Assembly (NCBI RefSeq): GCF_018294505.1
Contig: NC_057803.1
Coordinates: 690,148,831-690,212,830, forward strand
DNA from: Triticum aestivum
Taxonomy: Eukaryota; Streptophyta; Magnoliopsida; Poales; Poaceae
Direction of reading: 5' to 3'
DNA length: 64,000 bases
This document shows, one piece after another, positions 45,589 through 58,135 of this stretch. The notes beneath the pieces were generated by a model. The model made no database searches. It was not told the DNA's origin and saw nothing but the letters and a program-made list of their open reading frames with translations. How positions within the stretch are numbered: position 1 is the first letter of the stretch; each line of letters starts with the position of its first letter. A program made the position numbers and the translations under genes.

Positions 45589-47941
45589 CTCTCCATCGGC
45601 CTCCCCGCCCTCTTCCTTCCCCAACAATTGGCACCCCACGATGGAGACGGCGGTGGCTACACTCACAACCCATCTGAGTGGCTTTCCTCCTTAGCAGTGG
45701 ATTGATTTCCTGATGGCGGCTTGGTGTTTTTGGTTTGCTCTATGTTCGCCATCGTTTCATAAATTCATGGAGGAGCGGCGGCCATCGATTCACCCCTATC
45801 TTTTTCATCCTATTCCATTTGGTTCCTCTGATCTGAAGATTGATCGAAAAGATAGAGGTCCAAGATGAGGTCCAAGATCTTGTTTTGTTCACAAGTTGTG
45901 TTCCTCTATTTTTTTGTAGGATCAATTGATACGCAGGATTACAAGAAGTTTTCCATTGTGTGGTTGGTCCAGCAGTGAATCTCCAGTTGTGGTAGTGCTT
46001 CCTGAATGTATATCATATCCTCCCTCCTTTTCCCAAGCTCTTGGTCTCTCTCCACTCCAAATTCCTCTCACAAGTACCGTTCTTATTGGTGCTACAACAG
46101 GGTATATACAAGCCGGAGATATTTGGATGTTCTAATTTATTGACATATGCCGCTGATTTCAGAAGAAGTGTTACAAATTATCACTTTGATTAAGTTGTTG
46201 CGGGATAAATATGTGATGCAACTAGACAGGGTGCTGAATAATCGGAATTGTACTTTTCGATGGTTGAATACAAGTACATACGTATTATAAGATATGATGA
46301 CGTAATCATGTGAGGCTAACTGGCTATTGATTTATTTTTCTTTCTACTTTGAACAAAAATGTAGTTCTTGTAGAGCTGAGTTTGATGAAAATCTCCAAGG
46401 TTCACAAGAGCTACGAGAGTTCACATTTCAGGTTTGCTTTGCTTCTCTATGGCTACCACTGCAGCATTGCTTCATTGAGTTTGATACAAAATGTGGTTGA
46501 GATTATGAATAAGAACTTTTTAGGATGCTTAGTGCCTATATAAACATGTCATGCTTGTAGCAATATAATACTATAATGGCTAAGTTAAGATGATGCACGT
46601 GCTTTTCTTTCTATATATTATATGCAGATTCAGTTCGTCTCCACCAAGCTAATGCTTGTCCTGATGTCTTGGCGATTAACAATGGATGAAGAAATTAATG
46701 CAGCCAGTTTTGATGGTGAGGTTCTATATGGAGAAATGGCTAGACATAAGCTCTCATCAAAGAATTTGACGGCACCTTGATGAAATAATTTGAGATCCTA
46801 ATGGCCACTTTGTTTCTCTATTTGCTGCAAGCTTATCTTGCTTTCCCTCTCGGTGCTCCCATTCACTTTTTTATGTTATTATTGATTTCTTGATGTCACT
46901 AATTTCTATACCAATGGACATGGCAATATGCAAGGAGCCAGGGAGTGGAATTAGAAAGTATTATGTCTAAAAAGTCAATGCAGAGATGTAATGATAAAAT
47001 CAGTACATAAAAATGCAGTTCTAAATTTCTGTAAAAACAAATTCAAAAGAAATGATGTATTGTACTCGTAATGTGAAGGAAGTGTCTCAAAAGAAATAGT
47101 TTAGTAAATCCACAATTAAAAACTATATTTGATGGAATAGTCAAATATGACCTTGAAGTTTCCAGTCTATAGTTTGCTTTTGAATTTTGCAAATACAAAA
47201 TTACTTAATTTTGTAATTCCACTATTTTTATGCACTGTACATTGTTATTAAGTAAGGTTCTTTACATCTGAGTAGATCACATTAACATTGTTGTTATTTA
47301 CTTTGAAGCTAGACGACACGTTGTACCTTTTTTTGTTAGTTGGTATGAGATCAAGGTTAGGTCTAAATGATATGATTACAATGAAAAGGGTGGTGATTGT
47401 ACAATTTCATGGTGTTTCTTATATACGTGTGTCAATCACCCCATTTTGATTTCAATTATTAATCCAGGTGCTTTTCTATAGTGCCACATCAGTAAAACGA
47501 TATGTTTGATTCATAGTATATGTTCTGCACTCTTTGAAATAAACTTGGCCACTATGTCTTGTTTCATAGCTAATTTTGTACTTTCAAATGACTGGTTCAT
47601 GGATTAAATAGTTGGTTGGGTCAGACTTGGTGCTTACATCGGTTGTTTTGATCCTGAAACTTCTGTGCAACTGAATCAACATCCATGAAAGGTTTAGTTG
47701 TTTTTTGACATAAACCATTGTGTCACTCTTTTTTCATGCATCGCCCTGCTACTCCAGTTGGAAGTTGTGGTAACCATAGTGGTAAACTATATGGTTACGG
47801 AGACCAAGACCACATATTATTATTGTGTATTTATGTGTTTTTCTTACTTTCTCGGTTATTAGCCACGTGTCACTGCACTGTGCCACCATTGAAGTTACTG
47901 TAAAACAAATTATGAAGTTACTGTGAAATAAATCACTAGAT
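45589..47941. other. Unassigned flank right of element A
   Basis: The first 200 bp are GC-rich and continue the GC-rich sequence that stops at 2518. The rest is AT-rich with splice-like sites (for example TTTTTTTGTAG near 45920 and TATATGCAG near 46626) and short open frames that I cannot join into a known protein. It lacks LTR signatures and could be a gene fragment, a non-coding transcription unit or an old DNA element. A 23-bp direct repeat GAAGTTACTGT... sits near 47890-47935. Confidence 0.35.
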
Positions 47942-48187
47942 TGTAACACCCTGGATTTTGCCCTTTTCTTTTTCTATTGATTTTCTTGGATTTCTTGATT
48001 TGATTTGGTTTTCTGTGGCTATGTGGATCTGAAACTTGGAAGATCATGTCTTCCTAGGTTTTATAGTGGCTTGTCATCCCCAAAACCATTCCTAGATCAT
48101 GTCATTTTCATCCTAGCCCAAATCCCAATATTCTTTTATTGTGAATATTCCTTTTCTATTAAAGCAATTACCCTATTTTCCATAGGT

Positions 48188-48970
48188 TGTGAAGCAATCT
48201 ATCCTTCTATCCTTCTAAAAAATCCCAAATAATTCTCATAAATTGTTTGGGTCATATCTTCCTCAAATATGGCAAAACTTTTCATTGCCATGTTAAAAAA
48301 TAATCCTCCAATAATTCATTTCCTACTCTTCCCTAAATGGCACTATGTGAAGCAAGTGCTATTTATCTTTGCTTGATTGACTCCAAACTTTTTGGACACC
48401 TTTTCCTGTCCATCTCATTACCTCATGCCAAAATTCAACTCAATTTGCCAAGTAGATATTCCTGAGCAATTTTTCAAAGTTCTTTTCTGGGGGAAGCCAT
48501 TGTGAAGGAAGTACTAGCTAGGGTAATCCAAATGAGTTGAAATTTTGCAAGATCCTTCATTTGGTCATATCATGTCTATCCACAAGATTTGAGGTCATGT
48601 AACCTATCTATGTGATCTCAGCTTCAAATCTTGGTTTCTGGTCAGATTTTCAGTTTGTGAAGCAACTATATTTTATATTGCTTCATTTAAGCTGACAATT
48701 TTCCAGGACATTCTCCTATCTTCATTAACTTCCTCCACCATGTTTTTGCCCATATCATCTAGCCAACCCCCCTATGCAATTTTTCCAAGTTTCTGGTCAG
48801 AATGAAGCTTTGTGAAGCAAGTACTATTTTGGTATTTCCAAATGGCATGAAACTTTTACAGTAGCTTCATATGATCAAATAACCCACTTCCTCCAAATTT
48901 CAGCTCATGACAATCATGCATGTGAGTACAACTTCATAATCCCCAAATCTGATTAGTAGAGCCCTTTCTA
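48188..48970. repeat. Degenerate 155-bp tandem repeat
   Basis: The marker TGTGAAGCAA or a close variant recurs at 48188, 48346, 48501, 48656 and 48811, with a weaker copy at about 48966; spacings are 158, 155, 155, 155 and 155. Neighbouring positions also align, such as the block TTTCTGGTCAG at 48634 and 48790, and the CCAAATG...TGAAA...TTTT stretch after the 48501 and 48811 copies. Units have diverged strongly. Confidence 0.7.
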
Positions 48971-49479
48971 TAGCAACTACCCTCTAAACCCATCCTCTTA
49001 AGTTGATTTTTGGTACTCAACACCATCTTAGTGCTTGATCAAGTTGTGCCAAAGACCTGAATCCAACTCCAGACACGTGAGCCACAACATGTATCAAACA
49101 CCTTGCTGTTGAAACGTTTTGGAGCCTTCTACCAATCTCTTCTTTGCCCCTTGACCTATTTATTTCTTCATTTGGACTAAGCATAAAAAGGTCCATCTAC
49201 TGTACATGGTCGGCCCGGCCAGAACGCTTCGCTTGCGCCAGTTCACGCGGTGACCATGGGCCGTGCTAGCGAAAACTCGCGCTCTAGCACGTTGTCGTCC
49301 CTGTTCCCATTGTCTTCCTCGTCGTCTCGACCTCAAACCTTGTACAGGAGCTAGCCCGTGCTCGACTGCATCGCCCTGCGCCACTGCCTCGTCCTCGTTT
49401 GCCATAAAGGCGCCACAAGCGCCATGCCTTGCCGCGTCCAGCCCCTGTCCACCATTAGAGCATTGCTCGAGCTCGCTAG

Positions 49480-50983
49480 TGATACGTCCATTTTGCATCC
49501 TGCTTTTATATCAATATTTATTGCATTATGGGCTGTTATTACACATTATATCTCAATAATTATGGCTATTATCTCTTATTTTACAAGGTTTACCATGAAG
49601 AGGGGGAATGCCGGCAGCTGGAATTCTAGCTAAAAAGGGAGCAAACGTTGGAAACCTATTCTGCACAACTCCAAAAGTGCTAAAACTCCACGAAACCACT
49701 TTTTGGATTTATTAAGAATTTATGAGCGAAATAAATAGGCCAAGGGGCCCACACCCTGTCCAGGAGACAGGGGCGCGCCCCCCCTATAGGGCGCGCCCCC
49801 TATCTCCTGGGCCCCCTAGTGGGCTTCCGGCGACCATCTTCTGCTATATGAAGGGTTTTGTCCTGGAAAAATTCGTGGGCAAGCTTACGGGACTAAACTC
49901 TGCCGCCACGAGGCGGAACCTTGGAGGAATCAATCTAGGGCTCTGGCGAAACTGTTCTGCCGGGGACACTTCCCTCCGGGAGGGGGAAATCATCACCAAC
50001 GTCATCACCAACGATCCTCTCATCGGGAGGGGCTCAATCTCCATCAACATCTTCACCAGCACCATCTCCTCTCAAACCCTAGTTCATCACTTGTATCCAA
50101 TCTTGTATCCAAAACCACAAATTGGTACCTGTGGGTTGCTACTTGTAGTTGATACTTATTGGTTTACTTGGTGGAAAATTATATGTTCAGATCCTAAATG
50201 CATATTATTACACCTCTGATTATGAACATGACTATGCTTTGTGAGTAGTTACTTTAGTTCCCGAGGACATGGGTAAAGTCTTGCTATTAGTAGTCATGTG
50301 AATTTGGTATTCGTTCGATATTTTGATGAGATGTATGTTGTCTCTCCTCTAGTGGTTTTATGTGAACGTCGACTACATGACACTTCACCATTATTTGGGC
50401 CTAGAGGAGGGCATAGGGAAGTAATGAGTAGATGATTTGTTGCTAGAGTGACAGAAGCTTAAACCCTAGTTTATGCGTTGCTTCGTTAAGGGTTGATATG
50501 GACCCATATGTTTAATGTTGTGGTTAGGTTTACCTTAATACTCCTTTTTGTAGTTGCGGATGCTTGCAATAGGGGTTAATCATAAGTGGGATGCTTGTCC
50601 AAGTTAGGGCAGTACCCAAGTGTCGGTCCACCCACATATCAAATTATCAAAGTACTGAACGAGAATCATATGAACGTGATGAAACTAGCTTGACGATAAT
50701 TCCCAGTGTGTACCCGGGAGCTCCTTCATTATTATTAGAATTTGTCCAGGCTTATACTTTGCTACATAAAGGATTGGGCCACCTTGCTGAACCTTATTTA
50801 CTTTATTTACTTTTCCTCATTACTATTTATCCTATCACAAAACTATCTATCACCTACTATTTCAGTGCTTGCAGAGAAAACCTTACTGAAAACCGCTTAT
50901 CATTTCCTTCTGCTCCTCGTTGGGTTCGACACTCTAACTTATCGAAAGGACTACGATAGATCCCGTACACTTGTGGGTCATCA
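49480..50983 (+). repeat. F 5' LTR
   Basis: 1,504 bp. GC-rich inverted-repeat region at 49744-49819 (GGGGCCCA arms around two GGGCGCGCCC-type dyads), then a TATA-like CTATATGAAG at about 49843-49852. U5 ends GTGGGTCATCA. Confidence 0.93.
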
Positions 50984-50994
50984 AGACTCTTTTC

Positions 50995-51010
50995 TGGCAT
51001 TGTTGCCGGG
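50995..51010 (+). promoter_or_regulatory. F primer binding site
   Basis: TGGCATTGTTGCCGGG, eleven bases after the LTR. It equals the G1/G2 site except where GCGCCG has become GCATTG, the changes expected from decay of methylated CpG. Confidence 0.75.
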
Positions 51011-51089
51011 GAGCGTAGCGCTCTTGGTGAGTGGAACTTGGTAAGGAAACAATTATATAGTGTGCTAAACTTTTTTGTTACTTGTCACT

Positions 51090-54000
51090 ATGGAAACTAA
51101 TCCTTTGAGTGGCTTGTTTGGGGTATCTTCACCCCAACTAGAGGAGCAAAGAGATGTTCCTTAACCTACTAAACTTTATGAAAATATTCACTTTGAGATT
51201 CCTTCGGGTATGATAGAAAAACTGCTAGCTAATCCTTTTGCAGGAGACAGAACTTTGCATCCCGACTTACACCTTATCTTTGTGGATGAAGTTTGTGGAT
51301 TATTTAAGCTTGCAGGTATTCCCGATGATGTTGTCAAAAGGAAGGTCTTCCCTTTATATTTGAAGGGAGATGCAATGACATGGTATAGGCTATGTGATGA
51401 TACGAGATCTTGGAATTATAAGCGATTGAAATTGGAATTTCACCAGAAGTTCTATCCTATGCATCTTGTTCATCGTGATTGTAATTACATATATAATTTC
51501 TGGCCTCACGAAGGAGAAAGCATCGCTCAAGCTTGGGGGAGGCTTAAGTCAATGTTATATTCATGCCCCAATCATGAGCTCTCTCGGGAAATGATTATTC
51601 AGAATTTTTATGCTCAGCTTTCTCTTGATAATCGCAACCTGCTCGATACTTCCTGTGTTGGTTCTTATATGCTGAAGACTATTGATTTTAAATGGGACTT
51701 ATTGGAAAGAATTAAATGCAACTCTGAAGATTGGGATTCCGATGATGGTAAGGAGTCAGGTATGACACCTAAGTTTGATTGTGTTAAATATTTTATGGAT
51801 ACCGATACTTTCCATGGATTTAGCTCCAAGTACGGACTTGACTCTGAGATAGTAGCTACTTTTTGTGAAACTTTTGCTGCTCACGTTGATCTCCCTAAAG
51901 AGAAGTGGTTTAAATATAATCCTCCTATTGAAGTGAAAGTAGTTGCACCTATTACAGTCGAAGAAAAGACTATTACATATAGTGATCCTATTATTCCTAC
52001 TACTTATGTTGAAAACCCTCCTTTTCCTGTTAGGATAAAAGATCATGTTAAAGCTTCGACTGTTGTTCGTAAGAGTAATACTAGGACTTATACACCTCCT
52101 GAGCAAATTAATGTTGAACCTAGTATTGCTATGATTAAAGATCTCTTGGATGAAGACTTAGATGGGCATGTTATTTCTTTCGTGGGTGAAACTGCTAATA
52201 TTGCTAGACCCGATACTAAGACACGTAGACCTGTTGTAGGCACGCCTGTTATTTCTGTTAAAATAGGAGATCATTGTTATCATGGCTTATGTGATATGGG
52301 TGCCAGTGCTAATGCTATACCTTACGATCTTTATAAAGAAATTATGCACGATATTGCACTTGTTGAATTAGAAGACATTGATGTTACTATTAAGCTTGCT
52401 AATAGGGACACCATTAAACCTATTGGGATTGTTAGAGATGTTGAAGTCTTGTGTGGAAAGATTAAATACCCTGCTGATTTTCTTGTTCTTGCTTCCCCAC
52501 AAGATAATTTTTGTCCCATTATTTTTGGTAGACCTTTCTTGCATACTGCTAGTGCTAAGATTGATTGTGAAAAGAATATTGTCACTGTTGGTATAGATGG
52601 TATGTATCATGAGTTTAATTTCGCTAAGTTTAGTGGACAACCTCGTGAAAAGGAACCATCTAGTAAGGATGAGATTATTGGTCTTGCTTCTATTGTTGTT
52701 CCTCCAACTGATCTGTTAGAACAATATTTGCTAGACCATGAAAACGATATGTTTGTGAAGGAAAGAGAAGAAATAGATGAAGTGTTCCTTAAACAAGAAC
52801 CTATGCTAAGACATAATCTTCCCGTTGAAATTCTTGGGGATCCCCCTCCACCCAAGGGTGATTCCGTGTTTGAACTCAAACCATTACCTGATAATCTCAA
52901 GTATGCTTATCTTGACGAAAAAGAAATATATCCTGTTATTATTAGTGCTAACCTTTCAGAGAAAGAAGAAGAAAGATTATTAAAAACTTTGAAGAAGCAC
53001 CGAGCTGCTATTGGATATACTCTGGATGATCTTACGGGCATTAGTCCCACATTATGTCAACACAAAATTCCAGTGGAGAAAGATGCCAGACCTGTTAGAG
53101 ATCCTCAAAGACGATTAAACCCCAAAATGAAGGAAGTGGTAAGAAAGGAGATTCTAAAACTCCTTGAGGCAGGTATTATTTATCCTGTTGCTGATAGTGA
53201 ATGGGTAAGCCCTGTCCATTGTGTCCCTAAAAAGGGAGGTATTACCGTTGTTCCTAATGATAAAGATGAATTGATCCCGCAAAGAATTATTACAGTCTAT
53301 AGGATGGTAATTGATTTCCACAAGTTAAATAAAGCTACTAAGAAAGATCATTCCCTTTACCTGTTATTGATCAAATGCTAGAAAGGCTATCTAAACACAC
53401 ACATTTTTGCTTTCTAGATGGTTATTCTGGTTTCTCTCAAATACCTGTATTAGCGGGGGATCAATGTAAAACTACTTTTACTTGCCCTTTTGGTACTTTT
53501 GCTTATAGACGTATGCCTTTTGGTTTATGTAATGCACCTGCTACCTTTCAAAGATGCATGATGGCTATATTTTCTGATTTTTGTGAAAAGATTTGTGAGG
53601 TATTCATGGATGACTTCTCCATCTATAGATCCTCTTTTGATGATTGTTTGAGCAACCTTGATCGAGTTTTGCAGAGATGCGAAGACACTAGTCTCGTTTT
53701 GAATTGGGAAAAGTGTCACTTTATGGTTAATGAAGGCATTGTATTGGGGCACAAGATCTCCGAAAGGGGTATTGAAGTTGATAAAGCCAAAGTTGATGCT
53801 ATTGAAAAGATGCCATGTCCCAAGGACATAAAAGGTATAAGAAGTTTTCTTGGTCATGCTGGTTTTTATAGGAGGTTCATTAAGGACTTTTCTAAAATCT
53901 CTAGGCCTCTGACTAATTTATTGCAAAAAGATATTCCTTTTGTCTTTAATGATGATTGTGTAGACGCATTTTAAACACTTAAGAAAGCTTTGATCACAGC

Positions 54001-55819
54001 ACCTATTGTTCAGCCACCTGATTGGAATTTGCCTTTTGAAATTATGTGTGATGCTAGTGATTATACTGTAGGTGCTGTTCTAGGGCAAAGAGTTGATAAG
54101 AAATTAAATGTTATCCATTATGCTAGTAAGACTCTTGATTCTGCCCAGAGAAATTATGCTACTACCGAAAAAGAGTTCTTAGCAGTTGTGTTTGCATGTG
54201 ATAAGTTTAGACCTTATATTGTTGATTCCAAAGTTACTATTCACACTGATCATGCTACTATTAAATATCACATGGAAAAGAAAGATGCTAAGCCTAGACT
54301 CATTAGATGGGTTCTCTTGCTGCAAGAATTTGACTTGCATATTATTGATAGAAAGGGAGCTGAGAACCCCGCTGCAAACAACTTGTCTAGGTTAGAGAAT
54401 GTTCTTGATGACCCACTACCTATTAATGATAGCTTTCCTGATGAACAATTAGCGGTTGTCAATGCTTCTCATACTGCTCCTTGGTATACTGACTATGCTA
54501 ATTACATTGTTGCTAAATATATACCGCCTAGTTTCACATACCAGCAAAAGAAAAAGTTCTTTTATGATTTAAGACATTACTTCTGGGATGATCCACACCT
54601 TTATAAAGAAGGAGTAGATGGTATTATTAGATGTTATGTGTCTGAGCATGAACAGGAACAAATCCTACGCAAATGTCACTCCGAATCCTATGGAGGACAC
54701 CATGCTGGAGATAGAACTGAACACAAGGTACTAGAATCTGGTTTTTATTGGCCTACTCTTTTCAAAGATGCTCGTAAGTTTGTCGTATCTTGTGATGAAT
54801 GCCAAAGAATAGGTAACATCAGTAGACGTCAAGAAATGCCTATGAATTATTCTCTTGTTATTGAACCGTTTGATGTTTGGGGCTTTGATTATATGGGACC
54901 TTTTCCTGCCTCCAATGGTTATACACATATTTTAGTTGATGTTGATTACGTTACTAAGTGGGTAGAAGCTATTCCAACTAGTAGTGCTGATCATAACACT
55001 TCTATTAAAATGCTTAAAGAAGTTATTTTTCCGAGGTTTGGAGTCCCTAGATATCTTATGACTGATGGTGGTTCACACTTTATTCATGGTGTTTTCCGTA
55101 AGATGCTTGCTAAGTACGATGTCAATCATAGAATTGCATCTCCTTATCACCCGCAGTCTAGCGGTCAAGTAGAGTTGAGCAACAGAGAGCTCAAATTAAT
55201 TTTGCAAAAGACTGTGAATAGATCTAGAAAGAATTGGTCCAAAAAACTTGATGATGCATTATGGGCCTATAGAACTGCATACAAAAATCCTATGGGTATG
55301 TCTCCATATAAGATGGTTTATGGAAAAGCATGTCATTTACCTCTTGAACTTGAACATAAAGCATATTGGGCTATTAAAGAGCTCAATTATGACTTCAAAC
55401 TTGCCGGTGAGAAGAGGTTGTTTGATATTAGCTCACTTGATGAATGGAGAACCAAAGCTTATGAGAATGCCAAACTCTTCAAAGAGAAAGTCAAATGCTG
55501 GCATAATAAGAGGATATAAAAGCGTGAGTTTTACGTAGGAGATTATGTGTCATTATTCAACTCTCGTTTAAGATTTTTTGCAGGAAAACTTCTCTCAAAA
55601 TGGGAAGTTCCCTACGTTATCGAGGAGGTCTATCATTCTGGTGCTATAAAAATTAACAACTTTGAAGGCACAAATCCGAGGGTGGTTAATGGTCAAAGAA
55701 TCAAGCATTATATTTTAGGTAACCCTATCAATGTTGAAACTAATATTATTGAAACCATAACCCCAGAGGAGTACATAAGAGACACTTTCCAGAACGTTTC
55801 AGACTCCGAAAAGGCATAG
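51090..55819 (+). pseudogene. gag-pol: F gag-pol polyprotein, lightly damaged
   Basis: Athila-lineage Gypsy polyprotein of about 1,575 codons. The ATG at 51090 is followed in frame by a TAA at 51162-51164. The frame is then open from 51165 to 53381. Gag domain about 51250-51680 (KGDAMTWYRLCDDTRSWNY); protease DMGA at 52293-52304 and IIFGRPFL. A one-base loss near 53350 moves the RT to another frame (53375 on). RT active site FMDD at 53603-53614. TAA at 53972-53974 lies between RT and RNase H. RNase H keeps CDAS (54047 on) and TEKE, but the last acidic position in the AADNLSR-type motif is Asn (AAC 54377-54379). Integrase: HHCC finger ending CDEC near 54790, core D 54887, D 55064, E 55172 (DD35E). 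TAA at 55517-55519, then a C-terminal domain with NGQRIKHY to 55819. No chromodomain seen, as usual for Athila. Confidence 0.92.
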
Positions 55820-55936
55820 GTACGTGGTATGGTAAGCATACCGTCTCCAAAACAACTCTAATGGCAATTTTTATCAGTTTTGGATTATTTAAGAATTTTA
55901 GGAAGAAAGAAGTAGTCCGAAAGGAACACGAGGCTC

Positions 55937-55991
55937 CCACGAGAGAGGAGGGCGCCCCCCCCCCCTGTAGGGCGCGCCCCCTGTCTCGTGG
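55937..55991 (+). promoter_or_regulatory. GC hairpin module inside F, upstream of the extra ORF
   Basis: CCACGAGA at 55937 and TCTCGTGG ending at 55991 form an inverted repeat around GC-rich DNA containing GGGCGCGCCCC. The module matches the G2 LTR3 promoter segment 23803-23853 (opposite strand) with two substitutions and a longer C-run. A TATA run follows at 56058-56065. It looks like a U3-type promoter module placed inside the element. Confidence 0.6.
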
Positions 55992-56057
55992 TCACCTCGT
56001 GTGCCTCCCGGACTCCGTTTTCTTGTATGTTACGTATTTTGGTCGGTAAAAATTCAT

Positions 56058-56065
56058 TATATATA
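56058..56065 (+). promoter_or_regulatory. TATA-like run before the F extra ORF
   Basis: TATATATA, 82 bases upstream of the ATG at 56147. An acceptor-like CTGTTGCAG ends near 56134, so the ORF could be reached by an internal promoter or by splicing. Confidence 0.45.
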
Positions 56066-56146
56066 CTCCCGAAGGTTTTGACCACCGTATCATGCAATTA
56101 TCCTCTGTTTTCGTTTCGAGCTGTTCCTGTTGCAGAATTAAGCAAG

Positions 56147-56602
56147 ATGTCTTCGCAGGAATCAGTTGGGGAGAGCCGGGTGTCTCACCCAACGCCAGGT
56201 CCAGGAGCAAACGGCGATGCCTATCACTTTGGACCATCAACGGAGGACGAGATGGAGGCTGATTTGAAAAGGATAGATGCAATGGAGGAAGATCAAGAAG
56301 TTACCTCTCGTCTCCAAGCAGATTTCACTATGGGGGAACTACCTAGCCTGGCTGTCCCTGCTTCGGTTATCCCTTCCAACTCCAGATTTCTTTCTTGTGA
56401 AACTATGAAAAAGAGTTTCATGTGTTCTCCAGAAGCTATGCAACATCCTTGGGTAAAAGGAGCCTTGGCCTTTATAGGCAAGCTCCATAAAGAAATTTTG
56501 GACCTCAAACGACAAATCAATAAGCTCTAGGAGGAGAACCATATCCTGAAGGACATCATCGCCAAGAAGATCACAACACCAACCGTGAAGAAGGATAAAT
56601 AA
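56147..56602 (+). pseudogene. F extra ORF after pol, function unknown
   Basis: The ATG at 56147 gives MSSQESVGESRVSHPTPGPG. It is 127 codons to a TAG at 56528-56530, and open again in the same frame to TAA at 56600-56602, so originally about 151 codons. The N-terminal half is acidic and Gly/Pro-rich. The C-terminal part, from about 56450, has a regular Leu/Ile pattern (FIGKLHKEILDLKRQINKL) predicting a coiled coil, and the TAG falls inside it. No membrane segment or signal peptide, so not an envelope protein. Upstream frame to 55988 is probably leader. Confidence 0.6.
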
Positions 56603-58121
56603 TCACATGGGTATGGGCACTCCCCTTGGCAACTGCCAAGCTTGGGGGAGCTGCCCCGGTATCATATCACCATCACACTCCTATCTTTACCGCTTTATTT
56701 AGTTCGATCCTTTTAGTAGTATCTTGAGCTAGTAGAATATAAGGTAGTTTTGAGTTTTGCTTTGTGATCTCTCTATGTAAGCGAGTCCGTGTGCTATCTA
56801 TAATAAAGATTAGTATTGAGTCAAGGGCTTTGATATGTTGCTATGATCTTGAGAAAGTAGACAGAATAAAAGAGTTCATATTGATCTTATGGATAGTGAT
56901 AATTTCACACATAGAAAGTATGAGGCATAAAAATTGTTGAGAGTTGATGAACATAGCCTTGGTCATCGTTACAATTAATAGGAAGTGATAGGGAAAGAGG
57001 GGTTCACATATAAATATATTATCTTGGACATCTTTTATGATTGTGAAGCACTCATTAACTATGACATGCTAAAAGAGTTGATGTTGGACAAGGAAGACAA
57101 CGTAATGGTTTATGTTTTCCGACATCTCAGTTAAAGTATATTGTCATTGACCTTCTGAACATGTTGAGCTTGCCTTTCCCCTTCATGCTAGCCAAAACTC
57201 CTTGCACCAAGTAGAGATACTACTTGTGCTTCCAAACTTCCTTAACCCAGTTTTGCCATGAGAGTCCACTATACCTACCTATGGATTGAGTAAGATCCTT
57301 CAAGTAAGTTATCATCGGTGCAAGCAATCAAAATTCTCTCTAAATATGCATGACTTATTAGTGCAGAGAAAATAAGCTTTGTACGAACTTGTTGTGGAAG
57401 TAATAAAAGCGACGGAGTGCATAATAAAGGTCCACATACAAGGGGCAATACAAAGTGACGTTATTTTGCATTAAGATTTTGTGTATCCAACCCTAAAAGC
57501 GCATGACAACCTCTGCTTCCCTATGCGAAGGGCCTATCCTTTACTTTATGTTTTTTACTTTATGCTTGAGTCAAGGTGATCCTCACATTTCCACTTTTTC
57601 ATTTTATCCTTTGGCAAGTTCCTCGTGTTTGAAAGGTCATGATACATATATCAAATCGAATGTAAGTTGGCATAGGCTATTATTGTTGACATCACCTAAA
57701 GGTGGTTATGTTGGGAGGCAACACAATAAGCCCCTATCTTTCTCAGTGTCCGGCTGAAACTCTATAACCACAAGTATTGCGTGAGTGTTAAAAATTATGG
57801 GGGACTACTAGATAGTTGAGTATGTGATCTTGCTGAAAAGCTCTATTATTGACTCTTTCTGATGTTACGATAAATTGGAATTGCTTAAATGAATGAGATT
57901 ATAGTTTGTTAGTTCCCAATGAAGTTTATGAACCCTACTTGACATTGTGAATTGCTTATTACGTGAACATAGGAAATCATATGACAAAATCTATATATGT
58001 TGTTGTTATTAGAATGATCATGATGCCCTCATGTCCGTATTTTATTTTATCGATACCTCTATCTCTAAACATGTGGACATATTTCTCGATCTCGGTTTCC
58101 GCTTGAGGACAAGCGAGGTCT
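56603..58121 (+). other. F non-coding 3' interior with internal polypurine tract
   Basis: About 1.5 kb without a credible gene. Near 56658-56668 lies AAGCTTGGGGG, a copy of the terminal polypurine tract, as in the interiors of G1 and G2. The rest is AT-rich. Confidence 0.6.
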
Positions 58122-58135
58122 AAGCTTGGGGGTGT
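58122..58135 (+). promoter_or_regulatory. F terminal polypurine tract
   Basis: AAGCTTGGGGGTGT directly before the 3' LTR; the primer for plus-strand DNA synthesis. Confidence 0.8.

Noticed and set aside
45640..47940. A conserved host gene with several exons
   Set aside because: Splice-like sites exist, but no reading frame joins into a recognisable protein, so it stays unassigned.
49160..49633. Overlapping frames on both strands near the F insertion site
   Set aside because: Part of the GC-rich LTR-like block; they run across the LTR boundary at 49480, so they cannot be one gene.
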